Under the pieces are notes generated by a model that did no database searches, was not told the origin of the DNA, and was given only the letters and a program-made list of their open reading frames with translations. A stretch of 42,871 nt of DNA, taken from the NCBI GenBank assembly GCA_016840285.1, contig JAEOSR010000014.1, positions 1 to 42,871 of the forward strand, given 5' to 3'. This document shows, in pieces, positions 8,774 through 17,450 of the stretch. Numbering within the stretch: position 1 is the first letter of the stretch; the number at the start of each line of letters is the position of its first letter. The position numbers were made by a program, and so were the translations under genes. The stretch is from Candidatus Hodarchaeota archaeon. GTDB lineage: Archaea; Asgardarchaeota; Heimdallarchaeia; Hodarchaeales; Hodarchaeaceae.

Positions 8774-9511
8774 TCATTGAGAAAAGTAGTCCAAGATGTA
8801 ATTAAAACTAGAAAGAAAGGCGTCTGAGAATTGATCAGGTTGAAACCTCGACCACTGATCACCTTTAAGTTCATCACTAATGATTACCAGTGCTGCAGCT
8901 TTCACGTCACGAAATGATGCAATAGCAAAGGCGGCTGCTATCTCCATCTCAATAGCCATAACTTTATTCTGTCGTAACTTCTTAACTAAATTGAAAGTTT
9001 CTCTAAAAGGAGCATCGGTTGTGCAAATTTTCCCTTTGGTGAATGAAACTTCCCTCGACGAAAGAAAAGCCGATAAATCATCTATCATCTCTTTAGATGG
9101 TAAACTTGGAGAATTAGTTGGTAAATAATGATAACTTGTTCCTTCTAACCGAACTGCTTCAGTGACAACAATTCTGTCACCAATTGAAGCAGATTGAATA
9201 GCTCCTGCTAGACCAAGAAATATGAATTCCTTAATTCCTAAAGCAATTAATTCTTCTAAAAAAATACCAGTCGCTGGAGCTCCTATAAGTCCTTGGAAAT
9301 GAATAATTGTGTCATTTATGCAATATAAATGTGTACCGTGATATAGCTTAGGTAGTTCCTTCACTTTTCCTCTCTTGATCTTTTGTGGAAGCTCAGGACG
9401 AGAAAAAGGGGAATAAATCAATTTCGATGGAATTGGATTAGTAGCTCGGTAAAATTTTATCTCATCAATGGGTTCAATGTACGATTTCAAGTTGTGATCA
9501 TAAAATTCCAT
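8774..9511 (-). CDS. Nucleoside phosphorylase (purine/uridine phosphorylase family)
   Basis: 245 residues of the PNP/UDP phosphorylase fold. The core shows FLGLAGAIQSASIGDRIVV (98-116), the phosphate/nucleoside-binding region, and AIEMEIAAAFAIA (187-199), where the Glu-Met-Glu pair contacts the ribose hydroxyls. VIISDEL near 209-215 carries the Asp that contacts the base in purine enzymes. The reaction is reversible phosphorolysis of a nucleoside to the free base and ribose-1-phosphate, for salvage; purine versus pyrimidine preference cannot be decided by eye. The start is about 140 bp from the divergent aldo/keto reductase gene. Confidence 0.85.
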   Translation of the reverse strand: MEFYDHNLKSYIEPIDEIKFYRATNPIPSKLIYSPFSRPELPQKIKRGKVKELPKLYHGTHLYCINDTIIHFQGLIGAPATGIFLEELIALGIKEFIFLGLAGAIQSASIGDRIVVTEAVRLEGTSYHYLPTNSPSLPSKEMIDDLSAFLSSREVSFTKGKICTTDAPFRETFNLVKKLRQNKVMAIEMEIAAAFAIASFRDVKAAALVIISDELKGDQWSRFQPDQFSDAFLSSFNYILDYFSQ

Positions 9512-9652
9512 TGGAACATCCTTCAGGACAAAACTAAGGTAAGGAGAGGAATCAGCTATTTTTCAAAATCCTCAACAACTTCTTTTACTTCTTTGGAAGA
9601 TTATCAGAAAAGCATATCTAATGTCTTTCAAAATAGCTCTCTTGGTGATTTC

Positions 9653-10537
9653 ATGGAATTCAGGCAATTTGCCAAAACGGGTCACAATACTTCGATTTTA
9701 ACTTTGGGTGGATGCGCATTAGGGTGGTTACACGAACAAGATCCTAAGACTGCTCAAGTAATAGCTGATAAAGCGATTGAGGATGCTATTACACGAGGAG
9801 TGAATATCATTGATGTAGCCCCTTCATATGGGGAAGCAGAGGTAAGACTTCATCCATGGATTCAAAAGATCAGGAAGAAAGTCTTCCTAGCAGAAAAAAC
9901 TATGGAGAGAACTAAAGAGGGCGCTTTGACTGAGTTGCACCGGTCACTAGAACGATTAGGTGCTTCATATTTCGATTTATATCAATTTCATGCGGTTTCT
10001 ACTATGGAGGAACTAGAGCAAATATTGGACAAAGATGGAGCCATGGAAGCTTTCAAAGAAGCTAAAGACACAGATCTCATAAAGAACATTGGGATCACGT
10101 GTCACAGCGATATGAGAATCGTGATGAAAGCTCTGAAATCTGATGAACATTTTGATACAATTTTAATACCTGTTTATGTTGCTGCAATGGCTCATCCTAA
10201 CCCGTGTAACGATTTTCGACCTGTTCTAGATATAGCTCGGGAGAAAAACATTGGAGTAATTTCTATTAAAGCGATTTCACGAAGGAGATGGACTTTTGCA
10301 AAAAAATACGGGACGTGGTACCAACCTCTAGACGAACAATCTTGGATTGATGACGCTGTTGCTTACACTCTCTCTCAGGAAGGTGTTATTACTTATTCCT
10401 TACCTTGTGACCTTCGATTATGGCCATTAGTGTTTAATGCTGAAGAAAAATTTCAGAAGTTGGGAGTAAATCAACAAGAGGAGATTATCCAACATGCAAA
10501 ATCAGCTAATTTTAAACCCTTATTTCCTGAGAAATAA
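9653..10537 (+). CDS. Aldo/keto reductase family protein
   Basis: 294 residues from the ATG at 9653, which follows a GGTGAT SD at 9644-9649. The frame is open further upstream, but that part runs antisense through the phosphorylase gene and lacks family sequence. The catalytic tetrad is complete: Asp54 and Tyr59 in NIIDVAPSYGEAE, Lys82 in FLAEKT, and His113 in LYQFHAV. The usual C-terminal coenzyme-binding segment is shorter than in classical NADPH enzymes. It probably reduces an aldehyde or ketone with NAD(P)H; the substrate is unknown. Confidence 0.85.
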   Translation: MEFRQFAKTGHNTSILTLGGCALGWLHEQDPKTAQVIADKAIEDAITRGVNIIDVAPSYGEAEVRLHPWIQKIRKKVFLAEKTMERTKEGALTELHRSLERLGASYFDLYQFHAVSTMEELEQILDKDGAMEAFKEAKDTDLIKNIGITCHSDMRIVMKALKSDEHFDTILIPVYVAAMAHPNPCNDFRPVLDIAREKNIGVISIKAISRRRWTFAKKYGTWYQPLDEQSWIDDAVAYTLSQEGVITYSLPCDLRLWPLVFNAEEKFQKLGVNQQEEIIQHAKSANFKPLFPEK

Positions 10538-10644
10538 TTAGGTATGAATTACCGAACATTTTTATTAATTGATTTTTAATAAGAAATTGGATTAGCGAAT
10601 ACATTTTTGGCACTGTTATTGATTGCTAATAAAAGGAATTAACC

Positions 10645-11814
10645 ATGGCACCTTCAATCATTAGTTATTTTGGTTTTAGTGTTTTTTTACTTGAATTAGT
10701 GGTTAGTGGTTTTGTATTTTTCAGACTTAGTCGAAGATGGAGAGAAACAAAAATCACTGTTGTGTCGTTGTTAGCAGGTTTTTATCTCCTATTCATTATT
10801 TTTGTAATGATTGAATTCTGGTTTTTTTTGTTGAATTTTAACGACCCAGTCGGCTTTTATTTAAAAGAAGGAAATTTTATTGTTTGGTTATTCCCATTTT
10901 TTGGCAGTGTGTCTGCTGGATTTTTCATGATATTTATTGATTATTTCGAAAATGAAAGGTTAAACCCAATTCATGGCTTTTTTTATGGGGTCTTCCTCGG
11001 TGCCTTTTTCCTGAACATCTTATATCAGATAATCGTTCCAGAAGTTTTTCCACTAACCACGATAGAGGCTACTACAGGTATCTTTTTATTTCTAAACTTT
11101 CTTCTATCAACGAACTTTCCTGCACCATATTTTGTCATTTTTGTGATCATTGTCACATTAGGAGCTCTAAGGAGGATTAAAATCTGTGTTGAAGATGATG
11201 CACAGAAAAAGCAGATAACGTTGATGCAATGGACGATTATTCTATACTATTTCATCACATTAGTTTTGGTTGTTGGAGCTTATCAACTAGAAGGTTTTTT
11301 AGATCCTAATATAGTCGTTGTTTTGAGACACATAGCTCCTCATATTAGCGTAATTTTCGGTGGAATAGCGATTTTCCAAGCATATGTAAACGCACCTGTG
11401 GGTTTCCTGCAATTCCAAAATATTGAGAAGGTCTTTGTTATTAATAGATCAGGTTTGTTATTATTCTCTTATGATTTTGCTGTGCCTAAAACAGATAAAA
11501 CATCGAGTGAGAAAGATTTATTATTATCGGGAGGAGTTCATGCAATTTTAAACCTATTTACCGAAATGATCCACACAGAAAACATAAGAATGATTCAATT
11601 CCTTGATCGAAAAATTATGCTTTCTCAGAACGAAAATTTCATTGTCTTTCTATTAGTCGATCGAGTTTCAAGCTTTTTGTGGAGTGCATTGGATTCATTC
11701 AGTAGTATGTTTAACTTAAAATATGGCCTCGAGGATCAGGAATACGCTGTTGTTACGAAAAACGTTTTTGATGAAGCTGAAGTGTTGCTAAAGATCGCCT
11801 TTGGACGCCAATAA
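10645..11814 (+). CDS. 7TM membrane protein with C-terminal longin/roadblock-like domain
   Basis: 389 residues. Residues about 1-246 hold roughly seven membrane helices. Residues about 258-385 are soluble and read as a longin/roadblock-like alpha-beta module: a strand pair (KVFVINRSGLLLFSYDF), a helix (DLLLSGGVHAILNLFTEMI), three strands (IRMIQFLDRKIML, FIVFLLVD) and a C-terminal helix. The same pattern of positions (SGxxLFxYxF, LLxGxxxAI, Ixxhxxxxhhh) recurs in the products at 31682-32116 and 41467-42231. Longin and roadblock domains in archaea and eukaryotes act as small-GTPase platforms or regulators, so this could be a membrane receptor that talks to such a GTPase; that is inference. The last 27 bp overlap the convergent histidine-kinase gene. 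Confidence 0.75.
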   Translation: MAPSIISYFGFSVFLLELVVSGFVFFRLSRRWRETKITVVSLLAGFYLLFIIFVMIEFWFFLLNFNDPVGFYLKEGNFIVWLFPFFGSVSAGFFMIFIDYFENERLNPIHGFFYGVFLGAFFLNILYQIIVPEVFPLTTIEATTGIFLFLNFLLSTNFPAPYFVIFVIIVTLGALRRIKICVEDDAQKKQITLMQWTIILYYFITLVLVVGAYQLEGFLDPNIVVVLRHIAPHISVIFGGIAIFQAYVNAPVGFLQFQNIEKVFVINRSGLLLFSYDFAVPKTDKTSSEKDLLLSGGVHAILNLFTEMIHTENIRMIQFLDRKIMLSQNENFIVFLLVDRVSSFLWSALDSFSSMFNLKYGLEDQEYAVVTKNVFDEAEVLLKIAFGRQ

Positions 11815-13656
11815 GCGTGGTAATTTTAACCTAAACGTTGATCCCAAACCTTTTCCTCTACTGTACGCAGTGAGAGTTCCTCCATGAGCCTCAGCAATAT
11901 ACCTTGATAAGAACAAACCAACACCTGTACCTTGGACGGTAAATTCAGTGGGTACAGATATAAATAGCTCAAATATCCTCTCTAGATTTTGGGAGTCTAT
12001 CCCAGCCCCGTTATCAGAAATTTCGATAATTACATCATTAAATGTAATCTTGGAACTAACTGTTATTTTTCGGGTGTCTTTTGAAGTATGATTAATCGCA
12101 TTTTGCAGTAGATTACCTAGTACTTGGATTAAACGGACAGGATCACCTTCAATTCTTATCTTAGCATCAGTGAAACACATTGAGGATTCTAATTGATCTT
12201 TTAGCATAACCTTGTAAGAGCCAAGGAATTCATCCATTAATTCATTCAGAATGATATCTTCGTTTTGAAGTTGAAAACCTCCTCTTTCAATATTCACAAT
12301 ATCTCTTACATCTGAAATCAATCTCTCAAGACGTTGTACATTCTTGTTAATATTTTGAAGGGGAACACGGAATTTTTCTTCTTGTTCCAATCCAACATCG
12401 TTGAAAAACGATTCAAGAAGCTCGGTATAACCACGAATGATCGTAGTTGGTGTCCGTAACTCATGTGCTGTCATTGACATGAAACTAGAACGTCGTTCTT
12501 CCAATTCTCGTTTAGTGGTAATATCTGAAATGACCACAAATGAACCCGTGATTTTTAATCCCTCCTTAAAAGCTCTCCCTGCAATCCTAGTGTTTATTTT
12601 CGTTCCATTTTTCCTAATGAATATTAGTTCATATTCATTTGAAGGAGTTTCGCCCAGAAAACTTTCATTAATTTTTCTTTCAAATATAGGAATTGATGAG
12701 GGATCTAAGAATTCTATGAGTAAATGATTCAGCATTTCATCCTCGCTGTACCCAATCATCTTTTCTAAGGCCGGATTGACTAATTTTATTGTCTTATTTA
12801 GATCAATTAAACAAATACCTTCAGTCATTGTTGTTATAAGAGTCTTATATTTTCGCTCACTTTCTTTTAGTGCTTCTTCTGCTTTTTTCCGTTCAGTTAT
12901 GTCAATTAGGGTAATAAAATCAGCAGTTTTTCCTTCATACATAATTGTCTTGGAATAATTTTCTAGCCATTTTAGTTTTCCAGTTTTTGCTTTAACCCGA
13001 TAGAAGGAGTGATAAATAACATTTGTTTCTCCTAATTGCTTCTTTCGTGCTTGTTCAAATACGAATGAACGATCTTCAGGATGAATAGCATTCGCAAATT
13101 CATCTGGGCCCCAATTAAGCAATTCTTCAGTTGAATATTCTAAAATCTCGGCAAGGGCATCATTGACATACTTAATTGACCAATCTTGCAGGATTACAAT
13201 ACCAAGAATACTCTGCTCTGCCAACAGCCGTAATCGTTCTTCAGCCTCCCTCATCGATTTCTCAATCTTCTTATACTCTGTGATGTTACGATAGGTAGTA
13301 ATGACCCATTTAACTTCTCCCTTACTAAAGATAGGTGCTTTTTGGATTCGCGTGGAAATTTCCTTAGATCCAATTTGCTGAGTCTCTTCTGTTATAAGCA
13401 GTTCCTGTGAAGCAAAAACTTGTTGGTATTCATCTTGAATTTTGTCAGGTAAGAAAGAATAAACCTCAAACAGTGATCGACCGACAATATCTGATTCTAA
13501 TTGTAAATCCGAGCTCCATTTCTTAAAAGCTTTATTTATGAAAAGGATTTCTAAGTTCTCGTTAACAATATGGATTGGTTCGACTATTGCATCAATTACT
13601 GCTTGATACTGGAGTCTTAATTCTTGTTGCCCTCCAAATGGAAAATTACGTTGCAT
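11788..13656 (-). CDS. Soluble sensor histidine kinase with three PAS domains
   Basis: About 622 residues from the ATG at 13656 (a TTG four codons upstream is also possible). Domain order: PAS1 about 15-130, PAS2 145-260, PAS3 270-385, HisKA with the H-box FMSMTAHELRTP (His near 398) and a C-terminal HATPase domain with the N-box LLQNAINHT, G1 ISDNGAGID and G2 GTGVGLFLSRYIAEAHGG. There are no membrane helices, so it should sense a cytoplasmic or diffusible signal, perhaps redox or a small ligand. No response-regulator gene is adjacent and no receiver domain is fused, so it is an orphan kinase. Its 3' end overlaps that of the 7TM/longin-like gene by 27 bp. Confidence 0.95.
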   Translation of the reverse strand: MQRNFPFGGQQELRLQYQAVIDAIVEPIHIVNENLEILFINKAFKKWSSDLQLESDIVGRSLFEVYSFLPDKIQDEYQQVFASQELLITEETQQIGSKEISTRIQKAPIFSKGEVKWVITTYRNITEYKKIEKSMREAEERLRLLAEQSILGIVILQDWSIKYVNDALAEILEYSTEELLNWGPDEFANAIHPEDRSFVFEQARKKQLGETNVIYHSFYRVKAKTGKLKWLENYSKTIMYEGKTADFITLIDITERKKAEEALKESERKYKTLITTMTEGICLIDLNKTIKLVNPALEKMIGYSEDEMLNHLLIEFLDPSSIPIFERKINESFLGETPSNEYELIFIRKNGTKINTRIAGRAFKEGLKITGSFVVISDITTKRELEERRSSFMSMTAHELRTPTTIIRGYTELLESFFNDVGLEQEEKFRVPLQNINKNVQRLERLISDVRDIVNIERGGFQLQNEDIILNELMDEFLGSYKVMLKDQLESSMCFTDAKIRIEGDPVRLIQVLGNLLQNAINHTSKDTRKITVSSKITFNDVIIEISDNGAGIDSQNLERIFELFISVPTEFTVQGTGVGLFLSRYIAEAHGGTLTAYSRGKGLGSTFRLKLPRLLASKGDL

Positions 13657-13827
13657 TACATATACCAACTGTCAAAAAATCTTTTTTCTTAAAAAAAAAG
13701 TCAGATAGGATTAACTAGATCTATTGCTGAAATCACAATTTAATATTTCCAAATAAAAACCTATTATCTTTTGCTTCCAAAAAGGAAAATTATTTGTTTG
13801 ATTTATAATTCTTTTTGAAATAATAAT

Positions 13828-14841
13828 ATGAATACACTACAAAACCTTGGTTTCACCCTATCCTATGATTATCTTAAACCCTCCCTATGTCATGATCTGG
13901 TAACCTTACTAGATAACTCAAATTTCACCCATTTGTTTATTCCCGAAAGATGGGGCCACGATGCCTTTACTCAAATAACAACGATGGCACATTATACTTC
14001 AGAGCTAATCATAGGAACTGGGATCGTCAATCTATTTTCTCGTACCCCAGCAACGTTAGCTCAAACAGCAGCTAGTATAGATGAATTAACAGAAGGCCGT
14101 TTTATTCTAGGATTAGGATTGAGTGGGCCCATTGTAATTCAAGACTGGCACGGACTAAATTTCTTTCAACCCTCTCCAATCCAACGTACTCGTGAATATT
14201 TAGACATCTTACGCTTGATATTTTCGGGTGAACGGGTAAACTACTCAGGAAAAATCTACTCCTTACAACGGTTTTCTTTAAGTGGTTTTGAACATCCTTT
14301 GAAAATTCCTTTATTTCTAGCATCCATGGGATCAAAAAATGTTCAAATAACAGGAGAACTAGCAGATGGCTGGTTTCCAATCTGGACATCCTTCACTGAA
14401 ATCCCTAGCTCAAAAAAGGATTTAAAACAAGGATTAGAAAAGAGAAAACCAGCTATAAGACCTAAAGATGAATTTGAGATCGCAGCATATATTCTTACTT
14501 GCGCTTCAGATTCTGAAAAAGCGAAAAACCTTGTTCAAAGGAATCTCGCTTATTATATTGGTGGAATGGGGACTTTTTATTCTGAGATAGTGAAGAGATA
14601 TGGTTTTGAGATTGAAGCTAATAAGATAAGAATGGCGTTCCAAGCAGGTGATCGAGAGAGCGCTGCTACATATGTTTCACAGGACATGCTTGATCGTATT
14701 GCCGTAGTAGGTTCCCCTGAATATGTTGTTGCACGATATGAGGAATTAAGACAACTTGGTACAAACATCCCTGTTGTAATGTTACCCCATAACTGTACTC
14801 CTGAATTAGCTATGGATACTATAAGCGCATTTCAGGAATGA
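13828..14841 (+). CDS. LLM-class F420-dependent oxidoreductase
   Basis: 337 residues, a complete luciferase-like TIM-barrel enzyme. Landmarks: FIPERWGHDAFTQITTMAHYT near the N-terminus, the IGTGIVNLFSRTPATLAQTAASIDELTEGRFILGLGLSG region (split here by eye into the cofactor-binding strand and the GRFxLGLG turn), and IPLFLASMGSKNVQITGELADGW as the substrate-side strand, all in the order seen in methylene-tetrahydromethanopterin reductase-like proteins. F420 use is likely for an archaeal member but not proven. It is divergent from the histidine kinase gene, with an AT-rich 170-bp region between them. Confidence 0.88.
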   Translation: MNTLQNLGFTLSYDYLKPSLCHDLVTLLDNSNFTHLFIPERWGHDAFTQITTMAHYTSELIIGTGIVNLFSRTPATLAQTAASIDELTEGRFILGLGLSGPIVIQDWHGLNFFQPSPIQRTREYLDILRLIFSGERVNYSGKIYSLQRFSLSGFEHPLKIPLFLASMGSKNVQITGELADGWFPIWTSFTEIPSSKKDLKQGLEKRKPAIRPKDEFEIAAYILTCASDSEKAKNLVQRNLAYYIGGMGTFYSEIVKRYGFEIEANKIRMAFQAGDRESAATYVSQDMLDRIAVVGSPEYVVARYEELRQLGTNIPVVMLPHNCTPELAMDTISAFQE

Positions 14842-14893
14842 TCAGATAGACAAATGTCCCATCTTATTGCGTTCTAAAATTTTAAGATTAATT

Positions 14894-16030
14894 TCATCTC
14901 GTTTCTTTCTGAGTACAATAGACACCTTCCTGAGCTACAACTCCAACACAACCATTGCAGGAAATACACTCAGCAGTACCCCCAGTTCCCTTAAGCCATC
15001 TATTTGGAAGATCGGGTTCCCTAATTAATGGGCGACTTAAAGCTACAAAATCAGCACTTCCCTCAACTAAGATCTCCTCAATCACGTCTAGAGATCTTAT
15101 TCCACCAACTTGAATTAAGGGAGTATTCCCAATTACTTTCTTGACTTCCTTTGCATATTGGCGATGATAGGCTTCTTTATCCTTAGAATTAATTCCAGTT
15201 CGACTTTCAGGGATATAAGAGGGTGAAAAACCAATTTCTTCTTTATTTCGTAATACCACAGCCCACATACAGCTACTAGTTTCAATTGCTGCGAAACCAA
15301 TTTGTGAAAACTTTTTTGCAATTTTTAATGACTCATTTAGGTCTATTCCACCTTCTAAAAAGTCGTCTACATTCATTTTAATCAAAATTGGAAATTCATT
15401 CCCAACTAGTTCAACAGTTTTTTTGTAAATATCTTTAATAATTTTAATTCGTTTTATTGTGTTACCGCCATATTCATCTGTTCTTCTATTAGTGAATGGT
15501 GATAGGAATTCGCTTAATAGATATCCATGAGCTGCATGCAGTTGAACCGCATCGAATCCTGCTTCTTTTGCTCTCCATGCGGACCTTGCGAAAGATTCTA
15601 TAATTTCTTCAATTTCTTCAACCGTCATTTCTCGTGGCATGTTACCCATCATTTGTTCAAGAACAGCAGAGGGAGCTATCGTGTTTTCCAACAAGGATTG
15701 AAATCCAGAATGAGCCAATTGCACAGCAACTTTACACATATCTCCATGCTCATGAACAGTTTTTGCAATTTTTCTTAATCCTGGAATCAAACTGTCATTA
15801 TCAATTGCCAACTGATTATTATAACTCCGACCAGAAGAGTGAACATAAGTGAGTCCAGTTATAATCAACCCAACTCCTCCTTCAGCTAATGTTTTATATA
15901 GGTGTATTAATTCATCTGTAACACCACCATCTTCTATAGAGGCCATACACTCGAAAGTGCCTGATCTAACTATCCTGTTCTTGATAACTAATGAACCTAG
16001 TTTGTGGGACGTTGAAAAGTTATTTTTCGT
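14894..16030 (-). CDS. NADH:flavin oxidoreductase / Old Yellow Enzyme family, N-terminus without a standard start codon
   Basis: An FMN TIM-barrel reductase. The first ATG (15946) would start the protein in mid-motif, yet in-frame codons upstream still encode family sequence, including LGSLVIKNRIVRSGTFEC, which carries the KNRI signature. That frame runs back to an in-frame TGA with no ATG, GTG or TTG. A strong SD (AGGAGGTG, 16044-16037) lies 6 nt before an ACG at 16030-16028, exactly where a start is expected. Either ACG is used, or the ATG was mutated or miscalled, or a one-base indel in the A5 run at 16023-16027 hides a GTG start at 16037 that overlaps the upstream stop as GTGA. The C-terminus has CISCNGCVGV, a Cys cluster as in 2,4-dienoyl-CoA-reductase-like members, but the protein ends there with no second flavin domain. 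It is translationally coupled to the PLP-enzyme gene. Confidence 0.8.
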   Translation of the reverse strand, partial: TKNNFSTSHKLGSLVIKNRIVRSGTFECMASIEDGGVTDELIHLYKTLAEGGVGLIITGLTYVHSSGRSYNNQLAIDNDSLIPGLRKIAKTVHEHGDMCKVAVQLAHSGFQSLLENTIAPSAVLEQMMGNMPREMTVEEIEEIIESFARSAWRAKEAGFDAVQLHAAHGYLLSEFLSPFTNRRTDEYGGNTIKRIKIIKDIYKKTVELVGNEFPILIKMNVDDFLEGGIDLNESLKIAKKFSQIGFAAIETSSCMWAVVLRNKEEIGFSPSYIPESRTGINSKDKEAYHRQYAKEVKKVIGNTPLIQVGGIRSLDVIEEILVEGSADFVALSRPLIREPDLPNRWLKGTGGTAECISCNGCVGVVAQEGVYCTQKETR

Positions 16031-16033
16031 TTT

Positions 16034-17038
16034 TCACACCTCCTGTATCTTTGTGAAGACATCATTATAACTAAATATGGAGGGTCCTCCTCCTGAATGA
16101 AGGAATAACACATTTTTATCTTTAGGGATGACTTCTGTTCTCACAAGATCAATCAAACCTGCCATGGCTTTCCCAGTATACACTGGATCCAAAAATACTC
16201 CTTCTAATCTCGCCAATAATTTTACAGCATCTATCATTTCTTGATTAGGGATGCCATAGCCCTCTCCAAAGTAGCCCTCCAATATCTTGATCAAATCCTC
16301 TCCAATCATTAAATTCAACCCCCTTACTTCATTAAAATTTTGAATGATTCTTTTTATTATTTTTCTTAATTTCTCTTTAGGTTCACCTTCGCTAATCCCT
16401 AAAATTTCTAATTCAGGATAATAGAGCTGTTTTCCGATTAACATACCTGATTGAGTTCCTCCACTACCCGTCGAATGAACGAAATAATTAAAATTTACTC
16501 CTGATTCTTTTGATTGTTCTGCAATTTCTGCTATACAATTTAAGTAACCAAACGCTCCGATATCAGTAGAACCACCTGTTGGGATAATATAAGGTTTCTT
16601 ACCTATTTTTTTTAGTTTCTTTTCAATCCTATTCATCAGGTCTTTTCTATTAGCACTATCTTCAGCTCTATGAATTTTAACATCAAGAATCTGGTCCAAA
16701 AGAAGATTTCCTGTAATAAATTCCGGATCCCCTCCAGATAACACCAATTCACACTCAAAGCCTAATTTAGCTGAGCATGCCGCTGTTTGCAGGCAATGAT
16801 TTGATTGTAAGGCTCCCTCTGTTACAATCACATCTGCCTTCTTTTCCTTAGCATCTGCCAATAAGAATTCTAGCTTTCGATTCTTATTTCCACCAAAAGC
16901 AACCCCTGTTAAATCGTCTCGTTTCATGAAGATCTTGGCTCCACCAAGATGTGCCGATAACCTTTTCAAGGGGACAATAGGGGTCGGTAATAAACATAGA
17001 TGAATCCTTGGTATTGATTTGAGATTAAATTTTGTCAT
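16034..17038 (-). CDS. D-cysteine desulfhydrase / ACC deaminase family PLP enzyme
   Basis: 334 residues from the ATG at 17038 (TTG starts further upstream are less likely). It is a fold-type II PLP enzyme: GVAFGGNKNRKLEFLLADA holds the Schiff-base lysine (Lys52), followed by EGALQSNHCLQTAACSAKLG, and VHSTGSGGTQSGM binds the cofactor phosphate. The C-terminal FLDPVYTGKAMAGL and FLHSGGGPSIF are typical of the family. Members open 1-aminocyclopropane-1-carboxylate or split D-cysteine to pyruvate, ammonia and sulfide; D-cysteine desulfhydrase is the usual archaeal guess. The stop abuts the Old Yellow Enzyme gene, implying co-expression. Confidence 0.85.
   Translation of the reverse strand: MTKFNLKSIPRIHLCLLPTPIVPLKRLSAHLGGAKIFMKRDDLTGVAFGGNKNRKLEFLLADAKEKKADVIVTEGALQSNHCLQTAACSAKLGFECELVLSGGDPEFITGNLLLDQILDVKIHRAEDSANRKDLMNRIEKKLKKIGKKPYIIPTGGSTDIGAFGYLNCIAEIAEQSKESGVNFNYFVHSTGSGGTQSGMLIGKQLYYPELEILGISEGEPKEKLRKIIKRIIQNFNEVRGLNLMIGEDLIKILEGYFGEGYGIPNQEMIDAVKLLARLEGVFLDPVYTGKAMAGLIDLVRTEVIPKDKNVLFLHSGGGPSIFSYNDVFTKIQEV
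16037..16044 (-). promoter_or_regulatory. Strong Shine-Dalgarno before a non-AUG start
   Basis: AGGAGGTG on the minus strand, inside the last codons of the PLP-enzyme gene. It is 6 nt from ACG (16030-16028) and directly adjacent to the GTG at 16037-16035. The spacing fits ACG better than GTG. Confidence 0.6.
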
Positions 17039-17053
17039 AATTACACGCAACAA

Positions 17054-17450
17054 ATCGTACTCTTAAATTAATTATTGTAGTCAGAATTAAATTTCCTCAT
17101 AGGAATTGTCGGCTTCAATACTTAATTATGCCAATTCTCTTTGGAAATTCATCAAATAACCAGATTATAACTTTGATAAGATACCCCCCGCCTTTAAAAA
17201 CATACATTGTATGAGTTTTAAACAGACCGATTGATGAAACTACTAATTCATTTGGAGTAATTAAAGATGAGTATAAATTCCTCAGATACCGATCAATTAA
17301 ACGGTTTGATCCAGTATCTGAACTACCATGGCCCAATTTTCATTAGACTAAACTCCTATTTAGAACCTCCTCTCCAACATCCTGTCTCTATAGCGGCAAC
17401 ACAAGACATTCCTTAAAATTGAGTCTATCCTCTCTCTTAATATGCGTTTC
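17054..17450. other. Intergenic region without a supportable gene
   Basis: A minus-strand frame at 17115-17336 (73 codons from TTG) has a weakly longin-like strand pattern near its end but no start region and no clear motif. It could be a remnant; I do not call it. Confidence 0.35.

Noticed and set aside
9383..9652. N-terminal extension of the aldo/keto reductase frame
   Set aside because: It runs antisense through the phosphorylase gene, has no family sequence, and a good SD and ATG exist at 9653.
16020..16037. Programmed +1 frameshift for the Old Yellow Enzyme gene
   Set aside because: The shift would follow only five codons and no known stimulatory signal is visible; an ACG start or a sequence error is simpler.
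17115..17336. 73-codon minus-strand frame with a weak longin-like strand pattern
   Set aside because: Only the C-terminal half of a domain could fit, the start is TTG without an SD, and the similarity is too vague.
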